Shown: positions 56,831-64,000 of the stretch, piece after piece
Numbering within the stretch: position 1 is the first letter of the stretch
Layout: every line of letters begins with the position of its first letter
Source: a virus
Direction: 5' to 3' (one strand)
Virus record (IMG/VR): IMGVR_UViG_3300050821_005343
Coordinates: 1-64,000 of that record
DNA: 64,000 bases
Position numbers and translations under genes: made by a program
The notes under the pieces: generated by a model
The model's input: only the letters and a program-made list of their open reading frames with translations
Database searches by the model: none
Told to the model about the DNA's origin: nothing

Positions 56831-56899
56831 TTAGCGCAACGAGATCACGTAACAGGCCAGACCATAGCAGCCCATGAAAATGAAAAATGGCATCAGCAT
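56831..56899 (-). CDS. possible 22-residue membrane peptide
   Basis: ATG 56899 overlaps the DUF4054 stop (ATGCTGA). MLMPFFIFMGCYGLACYVIS then LR: one short hydrophobic helix. Too short to be sure, but it fills the only gap in the neck operon. Confidence 0.35.
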   Translation of the reverse strand: MLMPFFIFMGCYGLACYVISLR

Positions 56900-57264
56900 A
56901 TCGCCACGGCCGGGAAGTTAATTCGCATCAAGTTGACGAATCTAATGCCGTAATCGGTTGTATTGTAATCGCTGCGGTCGCTGGGATCTGGCTGCGACGG
57001 CTGGGCATAGGTGACGGAGAAGTCGCTGCCGATCTTCTCGCTGGTAATCTGCTGATTAGTGCCGCTCTGCTCGCGCTGAATCGCCACCATCAGGTAGTGG
57101 GCAGCGAGATAAGAGAACGCCAGCACGTAATAGTCAGCCATCCACGTCGTCACGTCCATGATCAGGGACGCTTCCTCGATGGCAAACTGGACGCGCGCGT
57201 CATCCTGATGCCTGAATTCAGGAAAGCGGATTTTGACCGAGGTGGCGTCGATCGGGAAGGGCAT
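56893..57264 (-). CDS. head-tail connector, DUF4054 family
   Basis: 123 residues. FPEFRHQDDARVQFAIEEAS, then YVLAFSYLAAHYLM and SEKIGSDFSVTY are the blocks of DUF4054 adaptor proteins. A weak GGA lies six bases before ATG 57264. The longer frame to 57360 runs through the promoter/hairpin region and is rejected. Confidence 0.88.
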   Translation of the reverse strand: MPFPIDATSVKIRFPEFRHQDDARVQFAIEEASLIMDVTTWMADYYVLAFSYLAAHYLMVAIQREQSGTNQQITSEKIGSDFSVTYAQPSQPDPSDRSDYNTTDYGIRFVNLMRINFPAVAIC

Positions 57265-57278
57265 TGACAATCCAAAAA

Positions 57279-57293
57279 GTGCGTGGTAAGCAA
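57279..57293. promoter_or_regulatory. copy of the dispersed 15-bp motif upstream of the neck operon
   Basis: GTGCGTGGTAAGCAA, 13 of 15 to consensus. Minus strand it gives TTGCTT as a possible -35 with a weak -10 (TTGTCA) after 17 bases. Confidence 0.6.
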
Positions 57294-57374
57294 CACGAGT
57301 CAGGTGGCTTATGCCCAATGACTCGAAACCGGGAGGCTGAAATGAACCCGGCCGGTGCAAAGACCGGCAACCGG

Positions 57375-57400
57375 AGGGCGTCCGAAAGGGCGCCCTTTTT
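57375..57400 (+). terminator. hairpin with T-run on the plus strand
   Basis: AGGGCG (57375-57380) and CGCCCT (57391-57396) with TTTTT at 57396-57400. It faces rightward although no rightward gene is near; a second stem GCCGGT/ACCGGC lies just left of it. Confidence 0.4.
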
Positions 57401-57407
57401 GTTTCCC

Positions 57408-57650
57408 TTAAATCCCGAGCGCCGTTCCCAACGCTGGCGGCGACCAGCCTGGATCAGTCACGCCCTTGGACAGCGGCCCGTTTTCGCGGAACACCTCTGG
57501 CGAGCCGTGCCAGGCGTTGATTTCAGCTTCCGCGCGTGTTGGATCAAGACGGCCGTGTTTGGTCACGACGGTATGCCCCGCGGCGGTATTGATTTGATTG
57601 TAAAGAAGATTGAGGTCGAGGATCGACCATTGAGTGACGACGCTCGTCAT
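57408..57650 (-). CDS. virion-associated hypothetical protein, 80 residues
   Basis: MTSVVTQWSILDLNLLYNQI...; ATG overlaps the upstream stop. Soluble, no motif. In the block of decoration-like genes between neck and capsid. Confidence 0.65.
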   Translation of the reverse strand: MTSVVTQWSILDLNLLYNQINTAAGHTVVTKHGRLDPTRAEAEINAWHGSPEVFRENGPLSKGVTDPGWSPPALGTALGI

Positions 57651-58027
57651 GGGGAGCTTCCTTCAAGGTTGGCGTTGATCGGCGAGGCGGTCACCGTCAT
57701 GATTCCAGCAACCACGGTGGCGGGATTTCCCCCTGCATCGACCGTCGTCGCACTGTGATAGTAATTTCCGAGCAGGGAGATGGTGTCCTCAATTACGAGG
57801 CTGACCACGAACGTATCAGGGGGCGATGCCGCAATGACGATGTCTCCAGGACTGCCGGTCGATTTCACGATGATTGGAACTAGCGAAGTCACGCTGCCAG
57901 ATGTCTGGCTATAGGCCCGCCAATTCACCGTCGCGTTGACGAGCGAGATGCCGTCAGCGGGATCGAGATGAAAGGTTACGTTAAGATTATCGCCCGCGGC
58001 GATAGGGAAATTCTGGAGCGCTGGCAT
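57647..58027 (-). CDS. virion-associated hypothetical protein, 126 residues
   Basis: Beta-rich, Ig-like composition (GDNLNVTFHLDPADGISLVN, GIMTVTASPINANLEGS). Similar proteins in phages are head or tail decoration proteins with an Ig/BppU-like fold; this is inference from composition. Confidence 0.65.
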   Translation of the reverse strand: MPALQNFPIAAGDNLNVTFHLDPADGISLVNATVNWRAYSQTSGSVTSLVPIIVKSTGSPGDIVIAASPPDTFVVSLVIEDTISLLGNYYHSATTVDAGGNPATVVAGIMTVTASPINANLEGSSP

Positions 58028-58888
58028 TTAGTTTGACTTCCTTCCAGCACGGAGTTGCGGGCTGTCTCGGTCGGCTAGAAGAAAAGGCGAATCCCGGTCA
58101 GCGCGTAGGTTTATGTTGCGGGGTGGGACCACAATCTGGGGTCGTATTGAGAAAGCAAAGATATCGGCAGTTTCAGTTAGCGACAGTTCTGCCTGATTGT
58201 CGTTAAATCCAGCGAAAGCAAAGGAATCGGCCGCTTCCGTGAGGGCGAACGAGACGGCGTTGGCGTTAAAGGTAACTAAGGCGAAAGCGTCAGGCGGCTC
58301 AGTGAACGCAAACGATGCGCTGATGATGTCGGACGCATTAAACGAAAAGACGTCTGGCTGCTCGGTGACGGCGAACGAAGCGCTATTGACATCAGATGCG
58401 GCGAAGGCGAAAGAGTCCGCAGTCTCTGTTACTGCGAACGATGCTTGGTTGGAATCAGTAGCCGCAAAAGCAAAGGCGTCTGCGGCTTCCGTAACCGCAA
58501 ATGAAACGCTATTAAGATTGGCGGCAACGAAGGAGAATGCATCCGCCGCCTCTGCGACAGCTAAGGCTGCTTGGTTAACGTCCGTCGCGGCGAAAGCAAA
58601 GGTATCTGCGACTTCAGTGACTGCGAAGGATGCGTTATTTGCGTCAGAAGCCGCGAAAGCGAATGTGTCTGCGGCTTCAGTAACGGAGAATGATGCGCTG
58701 TTAACATCCGTCGCGGCAATGGAAAAAGTATCAGCAGGCTCCGTGACGGCAACGGACGCATTGTTGACATCTGCGCCGACGAAAGAAAAAGTATCAGACG
58801 GCTCTGTGAGCGCCAGGGTCGCCTGATTAGCGGGCGACGAGGCAAGAGAGCTTACCGGCGCTTCTGATACTGCTTCTAGCCCAAGCAT
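58028..58888 (-). CDS. protein of eleven 21-residue tandem repeats
   Basis: 286 residues. From about residue 20 to 250 the pattern NxASFAVTEAADTFAFAATDV recurs eleven times with a strict 21-residue period (63-bp repeats at DNA level). Alternating polar and aromatic/hydrophobic residues suggest a beta-solenoid or stacked beta-ribbons. A basic end (RDSPFLLADRDSPQLRAGRK) follows. Located among decoration genes; probably a fibrous head or neck appendage. DNA repeats are diverged, so selection keeps the pattern. Confidence 0.85.
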   Translation of the reverse strand: MLGLEAVSEAPVSSLASSPANQATLALTEPSDTFSFVGADVNNASVAVTEPADTFSIAATDVNSASFSVTEAADTFAFAASDANNASFAVTEVADTFAFAATDVNQAALAVAEAADAFSFVAANLNSVSFAVTEAADAFAFAATDSNQASFAVTETADSFAFAASDVNSASFAVTEQPDVFSFNASDIISASFAFTEPPDAFALVTFNANAVSFALTEAADSFAFAGFNDNQAELSLTETADIFAFSIRPQIVVPPRNINLRADRDSPFLLADRDSPQLRAGRKSN

Positions 58889-58905
58889 GGCAGCCCCTGC
58901 TTAGG

Positions 58906-59826
58906 TTAGTGTTGGTACCAAGACTTTAGGGTGGCTGCAATGGCGGCTGTTTGCGTCCCGATAGCTCCTGTATTGAAATCTATAAATATGCCTACATTTG
59001 TATAGCCAGACGTTCCTAAATAGCCAGAAGATTTTGCTACTGTAAACAACTGGATAAAACTTACCCCATCAACTGAATTGGAGAACGTTACATTAGTCCC
59101 GTCGTCGCTAACTCGGAAATAAACCTCTGATGGCGAATATTGGAAAAACACCGGCCCGTAATCAGTCGCGGTAAATGTTGTCGCGTTTGAATAATGCTCA
59201 ACTACAAGTTTGTTTACAATTGGTGCCGAATTGGTAACAAATACTTCCATCGCCTGGTATTTTGTCCCGTCTGTCCATCCCATGCCAAACGTATTATTAC
59301 CATCCGACGGCCCGTAAACACTAAGTGTAGCATCTATTGTGTACGGGGTTGATGGGGACGCAATCGTCATGCCCCTCAATATAATGCTGTTCTGACTCGC
59401 CGTTTCCTTTAGAAATGGACCTATCGGACTGTCGACAAGACTCGTAGTGCCCGCAAAATTTCGCTGCGTCCAGTTGGCTGCTAGTGGAGGGGCTACGCGA
59501 GGCGGGTGGCGCAGCGCCGAGGCCGGCTCCGTCAGAAAGACGGTGCTGGTGCCGGTAAGGCTGACAAGGACTCCGGGACCACTTGAGCCGTCCAACACAT
59601 TCGCAGCCGTTCGCGTTAGCGTTGTCCCACTCAGAGTATAGGTGCTGGCGCCCTGTATTTCCCAACCTGTGCCGTTGCCGCTAATGATGCAAATATTGCA
59701 CTGGTTGCCGTTGCCGACGACGGCAAACGATTGGAACCCCGTCGCCGCCCCAGCAAGGGTCAGCGTGCCGGTTCCTGTTGTCGCGGTCGTTTCTTTGACG
59801 CGATCCGCAATGACTAGGCCGGTCAT
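58906..59826 (-). CDS. fibre-like virion protein with lectin-like C-terminus
   Basis: 306 residues. The N-terminus DRVKETTATTGTGTLTLAGA, ATGFQSF...GNGNQCNICI, GGWEIQG-like GTGWEIQGASTYTLSG, LTRTAANVL is the widespread phage fibre 'DRV.ETT.TTGTGT' domain. From residue 115 a jelly-roll-like region (LRGMTIASPSTPYTIDATLS, EVYFRVSDDGTNVTFSNSVD) may bind glycans. Confidence 0.8.
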   Translation of the reverse strand: MTGLVIADRVKETTATTGTGTLTLAGAATGFQSFAVVGNGNQCNICIISGNGTGWEIQGASTYTLSGTTLTRTAANVLDGSSGPGVLVSLTGTSTVFLTEPASALRHPPRVAPPLAANWTQRNFAGTTSLVDSPIGPFLKETASQNSIILRGMTIASPSTPYTIDATLSVYGPSDGNNTFGMGWTDGTKYQAMEVFVTNSAPIVNKLVVEHYSNATTFTATDYGPVFFQYSPSEVYFRVSDDGTNVTFSNSVDGVSFIQLFTVAKSSGYLGTSGYTNVGIFIDFNTGAIGTQTAAIAATLKSWYQH

Positions 59827-59829
59827 TGG

Positions 59830-60204
59830 TTACGGCCCAGGCGCGGTCGGGACGATCTGCGACGTCGACACCCAATCGGCTATTACCTGGTCAAGCGCCG
59901 GAACTGGTTTAGGATTTGGGTCTGTCACAATATCGAAGAAGTAAGTAATTGATGTGATACCAATACCTGAGATGGTGACTGGGATGCTGGTCGACGCCAG
60001 CACTAATGGCGTCAGTTGGATGCGATAAGCTACACCCAAAGCCGGATTCTGTACTACCATAACAGCCCCAAGACTATTCGGCAGTCCGCTAGTTACTGCG
60101 GGATTAGAACCGGCGGGAGGAGTCGTGCTACTTACGCCATTCGTGACGAAGGTAAGCGGCGGCGAGGTCCAGACTTTGTCGTTGAATATTACAAGATTTG
60201 CCAT
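59830..60204 (-). CDS. virion-associated hypothetical protein, 124 residues
   Basis: ATG 60204 with GGAGAG upstream. MANLVIFNDKVWTSPPLTFV...; beta-rich with repeated VTISGIGITSITYFF. Likely a small decoration or fibre-accessory protein. Confidence 0.65.
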   Translation of the reverse strand: MANLVIFNDKVWTSPPLTFVTNGVSSTTPPAGSNPAVTSGLPNSLGAVMVVQNPALGVAYRIQLTPLVLASTSIPVTISGIGITSITYFFDIVTDPNPKPVPALDQVIADWVSTSQIVPTAPGP

Positions 60205-60261
60205 GAGGATCTCTCCGCTTATAGGATTGCCGGAAACCGAGGACTGAGAAGGCATTACGCG

Positions 60262-60675
60262 CTACGGGCTGGTAATAGTTCCCGAGGTGACGCTGACCGG
60301 AATGCCGGTCGAAAACGTCGTTGTGGTTACAATGATGCTCGTCGCGCTGGTGCCGACCGTGAGTCCGCTAACGACGGTATTGCCGGCGCTGTCACGCAAT
60401 TCAGCCAGAGCCGCCGTGCCGTTGGCGGCTGGAGTTGCTGAGAGCGGTGTGCCCTGCAGCGTCGCCACTTTTGAAGCAACCGTGAAGGGGGGCGTGGAAG
60501 TCAGCGTGACGGTAGCCAGCACGCCCGTAGCGCCGGAAAGCCCAGAGGTGCCGATGACGAGCAAGCCACCTCCAGCAGTCTGACCATTGACCGAGACGCC
60601 CGCCGCAGTGCCGGTGGCGTTATAGGTTTGAGTAAGCCGGGCATTGGCCGCGGCGGTAGAATAGGCGATAGCCAT
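60262..60675 (-). CDS. Ig-like head decoration protein (tentative)
   Basis: 137 residues, very rich in Thr, Ala, Val and Ser (MAIAYSTAAANARLTQTYNA). LTVGTSATSIIVTTTTFSTG at the end looks like beta-strands. Placed right after the capsid-side genes; a stabilising decoration protein is plausible. Confidence 0.65.
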   Translation of the reverse strand: MAIAYSTAAANARLTQTYNATGTAAGVSVNGQTAGGGLLVIGTSGLSGATGVLATVTLTSTPPFTVASKVATLQGTPLSATPAANGTAALAELRDSAGNTVVSGLTVGTSATSIIVTTTTFSTGIPVSVTSGTITSP

Positions 60676-60679
60676 GACC

Positions 60680-60988
60680 TTAGCCCTCTATGGGTTGTTT
60701 TGGAGGACGCCCACGACGAGGCGCTATAGTGACGGCCTCGTCTGGGTCCGCGTGAAGAACGGCCGGAATGTCAACCGGCTGGACACGCTGCGGCTTCACC
60801 ACCGGATCTCGTTCCGTAATCTTGAGATCCGGCCGGATGGCGCGCTTTAAGATGGAAACCACATGCTCTGCGAGCTTCACGCCCACGCGGGTCTCGCCGG
60901 GGTCGATGCTGATGGGCTTAAGATTGCTAATCCCATCATAGAATGTGCGCCGACTGGCGGTCGGGTTGTGAATATCGCAGAGGATCAT
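60680..60988 (-). CDS. hypothetical protein, 102 residues
   Basis: Begins MILCDIHNPTASRRTFYDGI and has GETRVGVKLAEHVVSILKRA. The C-terminus is basic and Pro-rich (APRRGRPPKQPIEG, a possible AT-hook-like RGRP). Next gene after the major capsid protein. Confidence 0.7.
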   Translation of the reverse strand: MILCDIHNPTASRRTFYDGISNLKPISIDPGETRVGVKLAEHVVSILKRAIRPDLKITERDPVVKPQRVQPVDIPAVLHADPDEAVTIAPRRGRPPKQPIEG

Positions 60989-60996
60989 GTGTTTGC

Positions 60997-61983
60997 TCAG
61001 CTAATGCCGTCGAGATACAGACAGGCATTGGGGCGACGGAACTCGACCGAACCGACGCGGAGATAGCCCGGAATATCAAAAGTCATCGGTCCGGTCTGCC
61101 AAACGGGCAGGAAGCGGAAGGGCGCCGGAACGTGCATCCTGACGATGCCGCGATCGTTGCGGTAGACAACGCCACGCCCGCCGCCGCTAGCCGAAGCGGT
61201 GTCGAGGTTAAGCGTCTGCCGAATCGTCAGCGGACGGTTGAACGTCATGGTGTAGAAGTTGTGCTTCTGCAAATATTCCAAAGCAGAGATAGGAGTATTT
61301 GGGATACGGGTATTTGCCAAAGCCTGCATCGCCGCAACCGGCAGAAGCACGGTGTCGGCATATTCAACAGTCTGCGAGTTAACCTGAATCTGGGTCAACG
61401 CATTCTGCACGTCCGCGACAATCTGGTCCGCAGTCTTGGCAGACCAAAGCGGCGAAGAGTTCGTGCCGTTTGCCGCAGCGTTCATGATCGGAACGCTGGT
61501 GTTGTTGAACAATCCGGTGACGCCCTTCTGGGTGTCGCCAACGCGCACCAGACGGTCGATGAACTCCTCAGAGGCGCGCCGAGCCGCTTCCGCGCGCTCT
61601 GCCGTGAGGTTCAGGCCGGGGATCATCATCGCCTGGCCGATTTCCTCGAGCGTGTAGCGGTAGCCAATGCCGGCCATCTCGACGCCCTGTTCGCGCTGGA
61701 AGCGATTGATATCGGCCATCGGAATGTTAGCCGACATGCCCGAAATCCAGCCGGCTTCACCAACACGGTCTAGACCATAGTAAGTGATGCTTTTCGCCCA
61801 CTCACCGGCCGAGGTGTCGATGCTAATAATCTGCGGATACATGATTTCCGGATAGAGAACCCGGAAGACTTCAGCCTCGATATACGTGACTTCGGACTGT
61901 AGGAAAGAAAGCGCTTGCTGATTGTCTTTGACATAGAAACTGTCAGACAGGGCGGTGCCGCCGCCGTCGCGGAAACTATACAT
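60997..61983 (-). CDS. major capsid protein, DUF2184 family
   Basis: 328 residues from ATG 61983 (AGGAG nine bases upstream). FLQSEVTYIEAEVFRVLYPE, then SITYYGLDRVGEAGWISGMS, QREQGVEMAGIGYRYTLEEI and AERAEAARRASEEFIDRLVR are conserved blocks of DUF2184 capsid proteins (HK97 fold). Gene order protease/scaffold, cement protein, capsid is the usual one. Upstream gap carries motif copies (62056-62111). Confidence 0.92.
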   Translation of the reverse strand: MYSFRDGGGTALSDSFYVKDNQQALSFLQSEVTYIEAEVFRVLYPEIMYPQIISIDTSAGEWAKSITYYGLDRVGEAGWISGMSANIPMADINRFQREQGVEMAGIGYRYTLEEIGQAMMIPGLNLTAERAEAARRASEEFIDRLVRVGDTQKGVTGLFNNTSVPIMNAAANGTNSSPLWSAKTADQIVADVQNALTQIQVNSQTVEYADTVLLPVAAMQALANTRIPNTPISALEYLQKHNFYTMTFNRPLTIRQTLNLDTASASGGGRGVVYRNDRGIVRMHVPAPFRFLPVWQTGPMTFDIPGYLRVGSVEFRRPNACLYLDGIS

Positions 61984-62055
61984 TTTGTATTTCTCCTGGC
62001 CCGCGGCTCTTAGGCGCAGGGCTGAAATGTGAATGGGGGTTTGTGATGCAAAAAC

Positions 62056-62111
62056 TTGCGTATGACGCAACGTCTTACGCAAGCCTGTAGGTTTAGTTGC
62101 GTGGGCGCGAG
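62056..62111. promoter_or_regulatory. cluster of motif sites upstream of the capsid gene
   Basis: A perfect palindrome TTGCGTATGACGCAA (62056-62070, 12 of 15 to consensus when read on the minus strand), followed by a half-site (CTTACGCAA, 62074-62082) and TTGCGTGG (62097-62104). Tight clustering suggests cooperative control of capsid expression. Confidence 0.6.
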
Positions 62112-62118
62112 CTTAGGT

Positions 62119-62646
62119 TCAGCTCATGATGCCGAGGCGAAGGGTGGCGAGGCCGGCGGAAGTTGTAAGTTCGCCAGCGGGGCGCGGCAGATGGGTCTCC
62201 CAACGCGAGCCTGCAATGGCGACGGCATTGGAGATGCCAGAGTTGCCAAGCGCGCCAGTGACCGAGTTGAAATAGCCCTGCGTGCCGATAGCAACGGCAG
62301 TGGCCGGAGCAACCCAGACGTCGCCGAAGGTCAGAACGGAGCAGTTGTCGCCGTCGCCGTACTTGTCCGTGAATTGGCCAGCAACGATGCCGGCAAGGTT
62401 CGGGAGGGTCGGGTCGGCCAGTGTAATGCCGACAAACACGCTGCCGGAAGTCTCGCCAACGGCAACCGACTTATCGCCATGCGTGCCGCCTTGGCACACT
62501 GCGATACCGAAGCCGATGCCTGTGCCGGCCACATCGTCAGCGATGCGGGCGTCAACGTTAAAATTGGCCATCGTGGCAACCGTGCCAAGCTGGGCGACCG
62601 GCTCGTACTGGATGTACGTGGTCTGAAGGGGAGCGGGAGTGATCAT
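62119..62646 (-). CDS. structural cement protein, Gp24-like
   Basis: 175 residues. The start VAQLGTVATMANFNVDARIA, then AVCQGGTHGDKSV and VFVGITLADPTLPN are as seen in capsid cement proteins of the Gp24/DUF2190 type. Lies between the protease/scaffold and the major capsid gene. AGGA ten bases before ATG 62646. Confidence 0.8.
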   Translation of the reverse strand: MITPAPLQTTYIQYEPVAQLGTVATMANFNVDARIADDVAGTGIGFGIAVCQGGTHGDKSVAVGETSGSVFVGITLADPTLPNLAGIVAGQFTDKYGDGDNCSVLTFGDVWVAPATAVAIGTQGYFNSVTGALGNSGISNAVAIAGSRWETHLPRPAGELTTSAGLATLRLGIMS

Positions 62647-62748
62647 TTTTGGAATTTCCTAAGAAGTTGAGCGCAATGAACCAACCCGCGCCGCGAGGCG
62701 CAGGGCTTGGCCTGCGTGAAGGTGGGAAGGGTGCGGCTGTTGGCGCCT

Positions 62749-64000
62749 TTAGGCGATCTTGCGACCGTCCGCGTCGTAGGACTTCGGGAACCGCATGCGG
62801 TCGACCATCAGGGCATGAGCCTCGTCCCGAAGGCGGACGCCTTCGCTGCGAGCATCGCCGACGACAGTGGTGCTGCGCGTATGGCTGCCAAGAGCATCGG
62901 CAAGCCGGCTTGTGCCGCCGTTGGCCGCAGCCGCCGTCAGAGCAACGAACGCGCCGGCCACAGCCGCTTCGTTCATGTCCTTGACCGTTGCATCGCCGAG
63001 CTTGGCTGCAACTGCGGCGAGCTTGATTTCGGCAACCGACTTCCCGTCAAAAGGGAACTTGGCGTCGAGCACCTTGCGGGCGGCATCCTTGACCGTCTCG
63101 CGGTCGCGCAGCATGGCGTCGAGCGCTGCAGGAGTCACAGCGGCGTCAGCGAGTTGCTTCTTGAGGACCGCGATTTCGCCGGCAGCGGCGTCGAACTTAG
63201 CCTTGGCGTCGTCGCAATCGGCCTTGTTCGCCTTATCCTTCTTGTCCATATCGTCTTCGTCGTCCTTCGCCTTTTTCTCGGCGTCCTTGAGTTTCGCCTT
63301 GATCGAGGAGAATGCGGTATTCATGTTGCTTGCCGACAGCTCGTCGGCGAACTCGACGGTCACGCCGTCAAAAGCTGCAGTGATGGGCATTTTATATTTC
63401 CTGGTTGTTGAGAGAATGACGGGCTTGCCGTCGGTTTGGGATGATTTAGAATCACCGGGAAGAACGTCTGCGAGTCCGGGAAAGACAGCGTCGACGTTTT
63501 TAAGTTCATCGCCAAAGCGCAGCTTTTCGCCGCCTCTGGCCTGCGGTACGAAAGCCAAATGGTTGGCTCGGATCTTGCGCTGAACGCCGTCGTAAGCTTC
63601 GCCCTTGGGCGTAACGCCAGCCGTCCAATCGATGTCAGTGGTATAGCCCATCGACAATTCGCAGGCATCGCCGCTATCGTAGGCGTCTATTGTTGCCTGA
63701 TCCATCAGCGTGATTGGAACGGAAACATAGTCTCCGTCGCGCACGATCGGGTCTGTGGTCTGCCCTTTGGCGTATTTCTTCCAGTTCTTACTGTCGACCA
63801 TAACGGGCGGGTGGGTCAGCGTTACTGGCCGGTGCGCCATAGAATGCATGGCGTCAACGTGAAAGACCTCTTCGGCCGGACGATAGAGCGTGACCTTAGC
63901 CTTGTCGGGCTGGCCGACCTCGCAGCCCTGGTAGACTTGGACTCCCGTGCGCGCGACTTTAGCGTGGGCCGCCAGATAGCCGCTTTCTGATCTGTGGACG
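62749..64000 (-). CDS. DUF2213 head maturation protease with scaffold-like C-terminus (partial)
   Basis: The frame is open to the right edge of the window, so the true start is outside. Visible N-terminal part: YLAAHAKVARTGVQVYQGCE, VTLYRPAEEVFHVDAMHSMA, the DUF2213 signature (putative prohead protease). The C-terminal 200 residues contain an acidic/basic coiled coil (KAKLKDAEKKAKDDEDDMDK, AAGEIAVLKKQL), typical of the scaffolding part fused to the protease in this family. ATG 63849 is an internal Met and not the start. Confidence 0.88.
   Translation of the reverse strand, partial: VHRSESGYLAAHAKVARTGVQVYQGCEVGQPDKAKVTLYRPAEEVFHVDAMHSMAHRPVTLTHPPVMVDSKNWKKYAKGQTTDPIVRDGDYVSVPITLMDQATIDAYDSGDACELSMGYTTDIDWTAGVTPKGEAYDGVQRKIRANHLAFVPQARGGEKLRFGDELKNVDAVFPGLADVLPGDSKSSQTDGKPVILSTTRKYKMPITAAFDGVTVEFADELSASNMNTAFSSIKAKLKDAEKKAKDDEDDMDKKDKANKADCDDAKAKFDAAAGEIAVLKKQLADAAVTPAALDAMLRDRETVKDAARKVLDAKFPFDGKSVAEIKLAAVAAKLGDATVKDMNEAAVAGAFVALTAAAANGGTSRLADALGSHTRSTTVVGDARSEGVRLRDEAHALMVDRMRFPKSYDADGRKIA

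Noticed and set aside
58197-58826. 209-codon plus-strand frame with repeating Ala/Ser/Val/Thr units
   Set aside because: It is the antisense of the 63-bp repeats of the 58028-58888 gene and has no RBS.
58028-58888. Regular 63-bp repeats as a possible CRISPR-like array
   Set aside because: Repeats are contiguous, diverged and in one reading frame; there are no unique spacers, so they encode a repeat protein.

Overview
The window is a large internal piece of a tailed temperate phage, most likely a long-tailed siphovirus of an alphaproteobacterium. Grounds for this: a tyrosine integrase lies next to a sequence matching the 3' end of a bacterial tRNA (probable attP); there is an XRE repressor with a divergent control region; there is a full head-tail-lysis set with a 1666-residue tape measure protein and no sheath protein; and the tRNA and PEP-CTERM-type features look alphaproteobacterial. 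Almost every gene is on the minus strand. Gene starts commonly overlap the previous stop (ATGA, GTGA, TGATG, TAATG). Both window ends cut through phage genes (a small protein on the left, the head protease/scaffold on the right). Terminase and portal must lie beyond the right end.

Layout, left to right. 0.3-0.4 kb: an initiator-like tRNA-Met. 0.4-7.1 kb: leftward early operons of small proteins (zinc-finger proteins, VRR-NUC nuclease, DUF4406 protein, several one-helix microproteins). 7.1-8.8 kb: a rightward island from a divergent promoter, ending in a secreted PEP-CTERM-type protein. 8.7-21.9 kb: replication, recombination and DNA modification (primase-polymerase, two DNA methyltransferase loci of which one is split by an HNH endonuclease gene, SF2 helicase, Cas4-like nuclease, DUF669 protein, Sak4-like ATPase). 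21.7-23.5 kb: immunity region with a leftward HTH gene, the rightward XRE repressor and two related rightward proteins. 23.6-25.5 kb: attP, integrase, and a DUF5664 nucleotide-hydrolase-like gene.

25.5-28.9 kb: a metallophosphoesterase and a five-gene membrane operon that includes an ExbB/TolQ/MotA-type channel and an ExbD/TolR-like partner. 29-31 kb: lysis genes. 31-41 kb: an accessory block with glycosyltransferases, a radical SAM-methyltransferase fusion, a 1030-residue multidomain enzyme and two exported proteins, broken by a rightward moron cluster at 37.2-38.2 kb. 41-64 kb: virion genes in reverse order: LamG and fibre proteins, hub, tape measure, tail chaperones with a probable -1 frameshift, tail tube, neck proteins, a protein of eleven 21-residue repeats, major capsid protein, cement protein, and protease/scaffold. 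Three further rightward morons or remnants sit between these genes.

The most unusual signal is regulatory. A 15-bp imperfect palindrome, consensus TTGCGTGGTATGCAA, recurs at about a dozen places over more than 60 kb. Most copies lie just upstream of leftward operons, and two lie inside sigma70-like promoters, one of them in the immunity region. This resembles the dispersed operator (stoperator) systems known from mycobacteriophages. The next most interesting items are the ExbBD-like membrane operon, the PEP-CTERM protein with a second reading frame inside it, the split methyltransferase and the initiator-type tRNA. All assignments come from reading the sequence; no database search was made.
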